From: Bacteroidaceae bacterium
GTDB taxonomy: Bacteria; Bacteroidota; Bacteroidia; Bacteroidales; Bacteroidaceae
Direction of reading: 5' to 3'
DNA length: 64,000 nucleotides
Assembly (NCBI GenBank): GCA_017483605.1
Contig: JAFUWG010000025.1
Span: 1 to 64,000 of the forward strand
A program made the position numbers and the translations under genes. The notes below the pieces were generated by a model, which saw only the letters and a program-made list of their open reading frames with translations, was not told the origin of the DNA and ran no database searches. Below are positions 15,788-23,566 of this stretch, piece by piece (position 1 is the stretch's first letter; the number at the start of each line of letters is the position of its first letter).

Positions 15788-16633
15788 ATGGAATACATCA
15801 AACTATCCAACGGCATTGAGATGCCAGCACTGGGATACGGTGTATTTCTGGTGCCACCACAGGAGGCAGAGCGTTGCGTGAGCGATGCACTCTCAGCAGG
15901 TTACCGACTCATCGACACGGCTCAGGCATATCAGAACGAGGAAGGCGTGGGTGCCGCCATCGCCAAGAGCGGCATCAAGCGTGAGGACATCTTCCTGGTG
16001 ACGAAGGTGTGGGTATCGAACAATGGTGAGGAACGTGCTGCCAAGAGCATCGACGAGAGTCTGAAGAAGTTGCAGACCGACTACATCGACCTGCTGCTCA
16101 TCCATCAGGCATACGGCGACGTGTTCGGCACGTGGCGGGCAATGGAGCAGGCATACAAAGACGGGAAGGTGCGAGCCATCGGCGTGTCGAACTTCCAGGC
16201 AGCCCGCTTCTTCGACTTCGCCCACTATGTGGACGTGAAGCCTATGGTGAACCAGTTGCAGTGCAACGCCATGATACAGCAGACAGGCATCGAGCCGATT
16301 CTGGCAGAGACCGACACCAAAATGATGGCGTGGGGACCCCTCGGCGGACAAGGCGTGGACGGCATCGTGAAGAGCGAGACCCTCACCGCCATTGGCTCGA
16401 AGTATGGCAAGAGTGCCGCACAGGTCGCCCTCCGTTGGCTCACACAGCGAGGCATCGTCGCCATTCCCAAGTCGAGCCACAAGGAGCGTATGGCACAGAA
16501 CTTCAACATCTTCGACTTCACGCTGACCGCCGACGAGATGGCACAAATCGCCACACTCAATCAGCACGACACGGGCACCATCAACTTCAGCGACCCGCAG
16601 TTCGTGAAGTATCTCATCGAGACCTACGGATAA
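15788..16633 (+). CDS. DkgA-like aldo/keto reductase
   Basis: A 281-residue aldo/keto reductase with the full catalytic tetrad Asp43, Tyr48, Lys73 and His106, and the family signatures (YRLIDTAQAYQNEEGVG, IGVSNF, IPKSSHKERMAQN). It is closest in appearance to 2,5-diketo-D-gluconate reductases, which also reduce methylglyoxal with NADPH. It is translationally coupled to the YqhD-like gene. The pairing supports a reactive-aldehyde function for the whole cluster. Confidence 0.94.
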   Translation: MEYIKLSNGIEMPALGYGVFLVPPQEAERCVSDALSAGYRLIDTAQAYQNEEGVGAAIAKSGIKREDIFLVTKVWVSNNGEERAAKSIDESLKKLQTDYIDLLLIHQAYGDVFGTWRAMEQAYKDGKVRAIGVSNFQAARFFDFAHYVDVKPMVNQLQCNAMIQQTGIEPILAETDTKMMAWGPLGGQGVDGIVKSETLTAIGSKYGKSAAQVALRWLTQRGIVAIPKSSHKERMAQNFNIFDFTLTADEMAQIATLNQHDTGTINFSDPQFVKYLIETYG

Positions 16634-16664
16634 TCCCCCCACCAACCACATCAAAGAGACAACT

Positions 16665-17183
16665 ATGGCAAAAAAAGTTTTAATCGCCTACTACTCCCGT
16701 CGCGGAGAGAACTACGTGAACGGCAGCATCAAGAACCTGCCGCTGGGCAACACCGAAGTGGTGGCAGGGAAAATCAAAGCCCTCCTGCCCGATGCCGACG
16801 TGTTCCAAATCGACACCACCTACGAGTACTCGAAAGACTACATGACCTGCATCGAAGAAGCCAAGCAGGAACTGCGAGAGCAGGCACGCCCCGAAGTGAA
16901 GAACCCGTTGGCGAGCATCGACCAGTACGACACCATCATCCTCGGCTATCCCAACTGGTGGGGCACCATGCCGATGGTCGTCTATACATTCCTCGAGTCC
17001 TACGACTTCACCGGCAAACGCATCGTCCCCTTCTGCACCAACGAAGGCAGCGGCATGGGCTCCAGCGTCCGCTTCATCAAGAAACTCTGCCCCAGTGCCG
17101 ATGTAGCCGACGGCACACCCATCCACGGAGCAGAAGCAGCCCGAGCCGACCGCGAGGCACAAACCATCGCCAGTCTTGTGTAA
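16665..17183 (+). CDS. Flavodoxin-like protein
   Basis: A 172-residue cytoplasmic flavodoxin_4-type protein: VLIAYYSRRGENYVNGSI binds FMN phosphate, ILGYPNWWGTMPMVVYTFLE flanks the ring, and FCTNEGSGMGSS completes the site. It is similar in layout to the lipoprotein flavodoxin at 10942, so two paralogues open and close the cluster, one exported and one cytoplasmic. It probably carries electrons or works as a quinone reductase. It is the last gene before a 450-base intergenic region with repeats and a terminator. Confidence 0.9.
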   Translation: MAKKVLIAYYSRRGENYVNGSIKNLPLGNTEVVAGKIKALLPDADVFQIDTTYEYSKDYMTCIEEAKQELREQARPEVKNPLASIDQYDTIILGYPNWWGTMPMVVYTFLESYDFTGKRIVPFCTNEGSGMGSSVRFIKKLCPSADVADGTPIHGAEAARADREAQTIASLV

Positions 17184-17297
17184 GATTCTTCGACGAACGG
17201 ATTGCCCTCGCCTGAAAGGCATGACCACCTCCACGGGGTCAGACATCGAGAAGACAGCAGGAATAGGACAAAATGATACGCCCGTAACCTCTCGGGT

Positions 17298-17367
17298 GGT
17301 GTGACTCACACCGGTAGGGGTGGTGTGACTCAGACCACCGAGGCGGTGTGACTCAGACCACTTGAGA
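17298..17367. repeat. 23-bp-period palindromic array, locus 2
   Basis: Three direct units start at 17298, 17322 and 17345 (spacing 24 and 23). The core is GGTGTGACTCAGACC, with one GGTGTGACTCACACC variant. The flanks AATAGGACAAAA (left) and ACTTGAG (right) are shared with locus 1. The array lies in the 450-base gap after the flavodoxin gene. Confidence 0.9.
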
Positions 17368-17478
17368 GGCGAAAAGCGTAGGATTTTCGATAGGACAAAG
17401 TTTCACTCGTAGTCTTTCCCCCGCATCGGGTGGATTAACCTGCCGAATCAGCAAGCGTACTTGCTACGAAAATAGGAT

Positions 17479-17512
17479 GAGCCCCGAAGTTCGAGCATGA
17501 ACTTCGGGGCTC
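17479..17512 (+). terminator. Hairpin ending the AraC-linked cluster
   Basis: A perfect 14-bp stem (GAGCCCCGAAGTTC paired with GAACTTCGGGGCTC, a 6-base loop) is followed by TTCTTAAAT. It lies about 300 bases after the last flavodoxin and probably stops read-through into the GH2 gene. Confidence 0.7.
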
Positions 17513-17582
17513 TTCTTAAATATTTCTGTGTTTATTTTAACATGAGTTCGACGAATTTACTTTCAATTACAAAAATAATTCA

Positions 17583-17591
17583 TATATTTGC
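17583..17591 (+). promoter_or_regulatory. Promoter of the GH2 gene
   Basis: TATATTTGC is a -7 element 45 bases 5' of ATG 17637. Confidence 0.65.
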
Positions 17592-17636
17592 AAACGGAAA
17601 TCTTTGAAGTCTAACATTTATACGTTGAAAGAAGTT

Positions 17637-19433
17637 ATGCATCACTTTCGTTCTCTTTTGTTGGCTGGGCTGATGGCGTGTGCCATGCCCCCATTATTTG
17701 CTCAAGAAGTGCCACTGATTGGCAATGTGCTGAACCGTCAAGTCACGTCGCTCAACGGCGAGTGGAACTACATCGTGGATGTGCAGGAAGAGGGATATTA
17801 TGACTACCGCATGAACCCTTCACGCAACGGTTTCTTCGTCAATGCCAAACCACAGAAGCCGGAGGATCTGATTGAATACGACTTCGATGCGGCACCCACC
17901 ATGCCCATCCCGTCCGACTGGAACACTCGCGACGAACGCCTGTTCTTTTATGAGGGCACCGTATGGTTCAAACGCTCTTTCGCCTACCACCCCACTGAGG
18001 GACATCGCACCCTGCTCTATTTCGGAGCCGTCAACTACGATGCCCACGTGTATGTGAACGGCAAGAAGGTGGGACACCACATCGGCGGTTTCACACCCTT
18101 CAACATGGACGTGACGGAACGGCTAAAGGAGGGCGAGAATGTGGTCATCGTGAAGGTGGACAACAAACGGCACGCCGAGAGTGTGCCCACCCTGATTTTC
18201 GACTGGTGGAACTACGGCGGCATCACCCGCGATGTGCTGCTGGTGGATGTGGCACAGACCTACATCGAGAACTATTCGTTGCAACTCAATCGGAAGAACC
18301 CGCAGCAACTGGATTTCTCCCTCCAACTCAATCAGAAAGCAGCAGGAAAGCAGGTGCTGGTCACCATTCCCGAACTGAAAGTGAGACGCACCTTCACCAC
18401 CGACAGCACGGGCAGCATCAGCACCACGATGAAAGCCAAGCCAGAACGCTGGTCGCCTGAGAACCCGAAACGCTATCAGGTGAACCTCACGATGGATGGT
18501 CAGACCTTGAGCGATGAAATCGGTTTCCGCACCATCGAGACGCAAGGCAAGCAAATCCTGCTGAACGGCAAACCCATCTTCCTGCGAGGCATCTGCATCC
18601 ACGAGGAGAAGCCCAACGGCGGCGGACGTGCCAACAGTGTCGAGGATGCCCGCACGCTGCTCTCATGGGCAAAGGAACTGGGATGCAACTTCGTGCGGCT
18701 GGCACACTATCCCCACAACGAATATATGGTTCGAGAGGCTGAGCGGATGGGCATCATGGTGTGGAGCGAGATACCTGTCTATTGGACCATCTCGTGGACA
18801 AACGATAACACCTTTGTCAATGCCCACCAACAACTGACCGAGATGGTGCGTCGCGACCAAAACCGTGCTAACGTCATCATCTGGTCCATCGCCAACGAAA
18901 CACCACGAGGCAAGGAACGAGAAGATTTTCTCCGCCGGCTGGCAGAACACGCCCGTTCGATGGACAACACCCGCCTCATCAGCATGGCGATGGAAGTAAA
19001 CTCATCCTCAAACTACCACAACCGTCTGCAAGACAACATGCACCAATACGTCGATGTGGTCAGTTTCAACCAATACGTTGGCTGGTATCGCGACGTGAAC
19101 GATGCCGCCAAGATGACGTGGGAAATCCCCTACGACAAACCCGTCATCATCAGCGAGTTTGGCGGTGGAGCCAAGTACGGCCTGCATGGCGAAAAGAACC
19201 AGCGGTGGACGGAAGAATTTCAAGAAAACCTCTATCGTGAGAACCTCCGAATGCTCGACAAAATCGATGGTTTGGCTGGTACCACCCCTTGGATTCTCAA
19301 GGATTTCCGCTCGCCTCGCCGTGTCCTCAGCGGCATTCAGGACTACTACAACATGAAAGGCATCTACTCCGACAAGGGCGAGAAGAAACGTGCCTTCCAC
19401 GTGCTGAAGGAGTGGTACGAGGGGAAGAAATAG
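17637..19433 (+). CDS. Secreted GH2 glycosidase, probable beta-glucuronidase
   Basis: A 598-residue protein from ATG 17637, starting with a signal peptide ending PPLFAQ. The order is sugar-binding jelly roll (about 40-205), immunoglobulin-like domain (210-300) and TIM barrel. Acid/base Glu421 sits in IWSIANETP and nucleophile Glu507 in IISEFGGG. Near the end, YYNMKGIYSDKG contains an Asn-x-Lys (572-574) matching the NxK motif that beta-glucuronidases use to hold the sugar carboxylate. A beta-galactosidase remains possible. It is shorter than LacZ (about 1000 aa) and close to GUS (about 600). It is a stand-alone gene upstream of a TonB receptor. Confidence 0.88.
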   Translation: MHHFRSLLLAGLMACAMPPLFAQEVPLIGNVLNRQVTSLNGEWNYIVDVQEEGYYDYRMNPSRNGFFVNAKPQKPEDLIEYDFDAAPTMPIPSDWNTRDERLFFYEGTVWFKRSFAYHPTEGHRTLLYFGAVNYDAHVYVNGKKVGHHIGGFTPFNMDVTERLKEGENVVIVKVDNKRHAESVPTLIFDWWNYGGITRDVLLVDVAQTYIENYSLQLNRKNPQQLDFSLQLNQKAAGKQVLVTIPELKVRRTFTTDSTGSISTTMKAKPERWSPENPKRYQVNLTMDGQTLSDEIGFRTIETQGKQILLNGKPIFLRGICIHEEKPNGGGRANSVEDARTLLSWAKELGCNFVRLAHYPHNEYMVREAERMGIMVWSEIPVYWTISWTNDNTFVNAHQQLTEMVRRDQNRANVIIWSIANETPRGKEREDFLRRLAEHARSMDNTRLISMAMEVNSSSNYHNRLQDNMHQYVDVVSFNQYVGWYRDVNDAAKMTWEIPYDKPVIISEFGGGAKYGLHGEKNQRWTEEFQENLYRENLRMLDKIDGLAGTTPWILKDFRSPRRVLSGIQDYYNMKGIYSDKGEKKRAFHVLKEWYEGKK

Positions 19434-19552
19434 CCTCTTCATCCTCAAGTGGTTCATCACTTCTTAAGTGTCATGTGGGGCAGGAAAGCCATGAAACGTA
19501 AAAAAGGCAAAAAAAACCGCAGTTTTTATCCTCATAATAGAAATATTCTTGT

Positions 19553-19561
19553 TATCTTTGC
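19553..19561 (+). promoter_or_regulatory. Promoter of the TonB receptor operon
   Basis: TATCTTTGC lies 38 bases before ATG 19600 and is the likely start for the receptor, aldo/keto reductase and membrane protein genes. Confidence 0.7.
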
Positions 19562-19599
19562 ACACACAAACAATGATTAACTACAACTAACGAAAGAAA

Positions 19600-21483
19600 A
19601 TGAAGATTTTTTACGACACAAAGACAATGGGATTGGTGCTGGCGGCGATGCTGACAGGTGCCAACCTGCACGCACAGACGGATTCGATTGCCCTGCATGA
19701 CGTGGTGGTGACGGGCTCACGCAACGCGGTGGACGTGCGGCATCTGCCGATGACGGTGACGGTGGTCGGCAGAGAGAAACTGACAGAACAGAACCAACCT
19801 TCGGTGCTGCCGACCGTGATGCAGCAGGTGCCTGGACTCTTCGTGACGAGTCGCGGCATGATGGGATACGGCGTAAGCGGCGGTGCGGCGGGTGGCATCA
19901 ACCTGCGAGGCATCAGCGGCGGTGCGGGTCAACTGCTGGTGCTGATTGACGGACATCCGCAGTACAACGGTGTGTACGGCCACCCCATCAGCGACAGTTA
20001 TCAAACGCTGATGGCTGAGCGGGTGGAGGTGCTGCGAGGCCCTGCGTCGGTGCTGTATGGCAGCAATGCGATGGGGGGCGTGATGAACATCGTGACTCGC
20101 GGAATGAAGGGCGACGGCGTGAGAACGGACATTACTCTGGGAGCAGGTAGTTACGGCACTGTGCAGACGGAGGCGAGCAACCAACTGCGGCTGGGGAGGT
20201 TCGCTTCGACGGTTGCCATCCAGTACAACCGCACAGACAACCATCGCCCACGCATGGGATTTGAGCAATGTGGCGGATATCTGAAACTGGGGTATGACCT
20301 GAGTGAGCATTGGAACGCATACGTGGATGCCGACATCACGCACTTCGATGCGTCCTATCCGGGCAGCACCACTTCCCCACTCTACGACGCCGACCAGTGG
20401 ATTACCCGTGGCGTGGTGTCGGCGGCGGTGGAGAATCACTATGAGAAGACGAGCGGTGCCTTGAGTGTCTATTCAAACTTTGGTCGTCACAAGATTGATG
20501 ACGGCACGGCTGACCCGACGAATCCCACGCAGCGATACTTCCGTTCGAAGGACTCGATGACGGGGGTGTCGTGGTATCAGAGTGCCCAACTCTTCGAAGG
20601 CAACCGTGTGACGGTGGGTGTTGACTATCAGCATATCTACGGCAACGCATACTATACGTCGAAGGCGACGGGCGAGGTGATGGACACGCCTAATAAACAA
20701 AGCGGCAAGTCCTACCGCAACGAGGTGGCTGGCTATGTGGATTTCCGACAGGACATCCTCTCGTGGCTGACGGCTGATGCAGGTGTGCGTGTTGACCATC
20801 ATAACGTGAGTGGCACGGAAGTGGTGCCACAGGTGGGTGTCGTGGTTCGTCCGATGGAGGGCGGCGACCTGAAAGCGATGGTGAGCAAGGGTTTCCGCAA
20901 CCCCACCATGCGTGAGTTGTACCTCTATCCACCATCCAATACCGACCTGAAGCCCGAACGCCTATGGAACTACGAACTGTCGTGGCGGCATCGCATCGGT
21001 CGTGTCAAGTATGGAGCCAACCTCTTCTACATCAAGGGCGACAATATGATTCAGACACAGATGGTGGACGGCAAGCCTCGCAACGTGAACACGGGCGAGA
21101 TTGAAAACTACGGATTGGAACTGGAGGGTGAATACCGCATCAACCAGCATTGGGCGGTCAACACCAACCACTCCTTCCTCCACATGGAGAACAAGGTCAT
21201 CGCCGCCCCTACCTACAAGGGATTCCTTGGTGCTGACTGGCGACAGGGCAAGTGGCTTGTGAACGCTGGACTTCAATACATCAATCACCTCTACACCGCC
21301 GTGGGCGACAACGAGCAGACGGAGAGTTTCGTGCTCCTCAACGCCGCCATCGGCTACTCGCTCCACAAGAACGTGGGGCTTTGGCTCAGAGGTGAAAACC
21401 TGCTGGCACAACGATATGAAATCAACCTCGGCTATCCGATGCCCAAGGCTACGTTCATGGCTGGCGTGAAAGTGAACTTCTAA
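19600..21483 (+). CDS. TonB-dependent outer membrane receptor
   Basis: A 627-residue receptor with a signal peptide (ending NLHAQ), a TonB box-like start (IALHDVVVTGSRN), a plug domain (LPTVMQQVPGLFVTSRG, NLRGISGG, RVEVLRGPASVLYGSNAMGGVMNIVTR) and a beta-barrel ending in Phe. Its size and plug resemble BtuB/siderophore-type receptors, not SusC, which is about 1000 aa and carries a CarboxypepD-like domain. The cargo is probably a metal chelate, corrinoid or similar cofactor. It leads an apparent operon with an Fe-S aldo/keto reductase and a small membrane protein. Confidence 0.93.
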   Translation: MKIFYDTKTMGLVLAAMLTGANLHAQTDSIALHDVVVTGSRNAVDVRHLPMTVTVVGREKLTEQNQPSVLPTVMQQVPGLFVTSRGMMGYGVSGGAAGGINLRGISGGAGQLLVLIDGHPQYNGVYGHPISDSYQTLMAERVEVLRGPASVLYGSNAMGGVMNIVTRGMKGDGVRTDITLGAGSYGTVQTEASNQLRLGRFASTVAIQYNRTDNHRPRMGFEQCGGYLKLGYDLSEHWNAYVDADITHFDASYPGSTTSPLYDADQWITRGVVSAAVENHYEKTSGALSVYSNFGRHKIDDGTADPTNPTQRYFRSKDSMTGVSWYQSAQLFEGNRVTVGVDYQHIYGNAYYTSKATGEVMDTPNKQSGKSYRNEVAGYVDFRQDILSWLTADAGVRVDHHNVSGTEVVPQVGVVVRPMEGGDLKAMVSKGFRNPTMRELYLYPPSNTDLKPERLWNYELSWRHRIGRVKYGANLFYIKGDNMIQTQMVDGKPRNVNTGEIENYGLELEGEYRINQHWAVNTNHSFLHMENKVIAAPTYKGFLGADWRQGKWLVNAGLQYINHLYTAVGDNEQTESFVLLNAAIGYSLHKNVGLWLRGENLLAQRYEINLGYPMPKATFMAGVKVNF

Positions 21484-21516
21484 AAGACCTAAACCCATCT
21501 TTTTCAATCAAAACGG

Positions 21517-22908
21517 ATGATGAGTAAAGATAAACACGACCTGAGCAGACGAGAATTTCTGAAACGTCTGGGACTCACCTCGGCTGTAGCGATGGTGGAA
21601 CTAAGCCCGCTGTCTGCCATTACGAAAAAGCCTGTGGAACCAGTTGAACCGACAGGCAACAACATGATGACCTATCGTGTGAATCGCAACACGGGCGACA
21701 AAATCTCCCTCCTCGGCTATGGCATGATGCGACTGCCTTTCAAGGAGCGGCAGATTGACCAAGAACTGGTCAATGAAGAAGTGAAGTATGCACTGGAACA
21801 TGGGGTGAACTACTTCGACACCTCCCCGCACTATGTGGGCGGACGCTCGGAAAGTTCGCTCGGCACAGCACTGAAGGCCAGCGGCTTCCCTCGCAAGAGT
21901 TTCTTCGTTGCCACCAAAATGTCCAACTTTGGCGAACCCGAATGGCCGTTGGAGAAGTCTATCGAGATGTACCACAAGTCGTTCGAATATCTGCAAGTGG
22001 ATTACATCGACTACTACCTCCTGCACGGCATTGGCATGGGCAGCGGCATGGAAACTTTCCAGAAACGCTTCATCGACAACGGCTTGCTTGACTTCCTGCT
22101 CAAAGAGCGTGAGGAAGGTCGTATCCGCAACCTCGGCTTCTCCTACCATGCCGACATCGCCGTGTTCGACTACCTGCTGGCAAACCACGACAAGTATCAC
22201 TGGAATTTCGCCCAGATTGAGATGAACTATGTCGATTGGCGACATGCCAAGGAGGTGAACACCCGCAACACCAATGCCGAGTATCTCTATGCCGAGTGTG
22301 AGAAACGGGGCATCCAGTGTGTCATGATGGAGCCTTTGTTGGGTGGTCGATTGGCGAAACTGCCCGATGTGTACACTCAGCAACTGAAGGAACGTCGTCC
22401 TGACGACAGCATCGCCTCGTGGGCATTCCGTTTCTGTGGCACCTATCCCAATGTGCTCACAGCCCTCAGCGGCATGACCTACATGGAACATTTGGTGGAT
22501 AACGTGAAGACTTACTCGCCGCTTGACCCTTGCACCACGGATGAACTGGCACTCCTCGAAGACATTGCAAAGAACGTGGCTGCCTATCCGACCATTCCGT
22601 GTACAGATTGCAAATACTGTATGCCTTGCCCCTATGGAGTCAACATTCCTGGCAACTTTGCCTACTACAACAGTTGTGTCAACAACGGCACCCTGCCACC
22701 CACGGAAGAAACGGCTCCCGACTTCAAGGAAAAGCAGGCTGCATTCGTGGCTGGATTTAACAAGACCCTCAAACTCTCAGAACTGGCATCTGCCTGCACG
22801 GGATGCCGCCAATGTCTATCCAAGTGTCCCCAGCGAATCCGCATCCCCAACCAACTGAGCCGTTTGGTGGATCTCATCGAAAAAGGCAATCCTGAGGCGG
22901 AAATCTAA
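21517..22908 (+). CDS. Aldo/keto reductase with C-terminal [4Fe-4S] motifs and Tat-like signal
   Basis: A 463-residue protein. The N-terminus has a twin-arginine motif (SRREFLKRLG). An aldo/keto reductase barrel follows (NYFDTSPHYVGGRSE with Asp and Tyr, ATKMS with Lys, YYLLHGIG with His). The C-terminal 120 residues hold two ferredoxin-like Cys motifs, CTDCKYCMPCPYGV and CTGCRQCLSKCPQ. Fe-S aldo/keto reductases of this build are common in anaerobes. The Tat signal suggests export of the folded cofactor-loaded enzyme. It is 33 bases downstream of the TonB receptor, so it may process the imported ligand. Confidence 0.92.
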   Translation: MMSKDKHDLSRREFLKRLGLTSAVAMVELSPLSAITKKPVEPVEPTGNNMMTYRVNRNTGDKISLLGYGMMRLPFKERQIDQELVNEEVKYALEHGVNYFDTSPHYVGGRSESSLGTALKASGFPRKSFFVATKMSNFGEPEWPLEKSIEMYHKSFEYLQVDYIDYYLLHGIGMGSGMETFQKRFIDNGLLDFLLKEREEGRIRNLGFSYHADIAVFDYLLANHDKYHWNFAQIEMNYVDWRHAKEVNTRNTNAEYLYAECEKRGIQCVMMEPLLGGRLAKLPDVYTQQLKERRPDDSIASWAFRFCGTYPNVLTALSGMTYMEHLVDNVKTYSPLDPCTTDELALLEDIAKNVAAYPTIPCTDCKYCMPCPYGVNIPGNFAYYNSCVNNGTLPPTEETAPDFKEKQAAFVAGFNKTLKLSELASACTGCRQCLSKCPQRIRIPNQLSRLVDLIEKGNPEAEI

Positions 22909-22948
22909 ATTCTAAATGTCAAACATCAATTATCAAATATCAAAATCT

Positions 22949-23458
22949 ATGACTTCCACATTAAAACTCTACACACTCAACTACACAGAGTTGAAAACTT
23001 ATCTGTGGGCAGCCCTCTTCGTTGTTTGCAACATGGCTCTGCCTCAACTCTTCCACCTCATCCCACAGGGTGGCATCATCTTCGCCCCACTCTCCCTCGT
23101 CATCCTTGCCGGAGCCTATAAGTTCGGCTGGAAAGTGGGACTTTTGGCAGCCATTGCCTCCCCCATCGTCAACCATTTCGTTTTCGGAATGCCCGCATGG
23201 GGGGTATTGCAAGTGATGGTGGTGAAACTCGCCATTCTCGCCCTTGTTGCAGGATTTGCCGCACAGTATTTCCGCAAGGCTAACCTCCTGATGCTCACAG
23301 GTGTTGTGCTCGTCAGCGAACTGCTTGGTGGACTTGGCGAACTTCTCTTGACAGGCGGCATCGCTGCCACTCTCGCAGACTTCACGCTCGGATGGCCAGG
23401 ACTCCTCCTGCAAGTGCTCGGCACATACGCCTTGCTGCACTACATTGACAGACACTAA
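22949..23458 (+). CDS. Small membrane protein, ECF S-component-like
   Basis: A 169-residue hydrophobic protein from ATG 22949 with five or six membrane helices (YLWAALFVVCNMALPQLFHL, IIFAPLSLVILAGAYKFG, GLLAAIASPIVNHFVF, VVKLAILALVAGFAAQYF, and others). The internal motif APLSLVILAGAYKFGWKxG and the overall size resemble substrate-specificity (S) components of energy-coupling factor transporters. No EcfA/T genes are in the window. As the last gene after a TonB receptor and an Fe-S reductase, it could move the same cofactor across the inner membrane. The function is inferred only. Confidence 0.75.
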   Translation: MTSTLKLYTLNYTELKTYLWAALFVVCNMALPQLFHLIPQGGIIFAPLSLVILAGAYKFGWKVGLLAAIASPIVNHFVFGMPAWGVLQVMVVKLAILALVAGFAAQYFRKANLLMLTGVVLVSELLGGLGELLLTGGIAATLADFTLGWPGLLLQVLGTYALLHYIDRH

Positions 23459-23480
23459 GAGCCGAAAGGAAACGACAACA

Positions 23481-23519
23481 AAAAAAGGTCAAGCCTCGAA
23501 TTGAGACTTGACCTTTTTT
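23481..23519. terminator. Bidirectional terminator between membrane protein and valS
   Basis: AAAAAAGGTCAAGcCTC and GAGaCTTGACCTTTTTT form a stem with a short loop and A/T tracts on both sides. It suits both the plus-strand operon ending at 23458 and valS ending at 23567. Confidence 0.9.
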
Positions 23520-23566
23520 GATGAATGAGAAGAGGGGGAGAATCCTGCAGAGGATTCACCGCCTCA

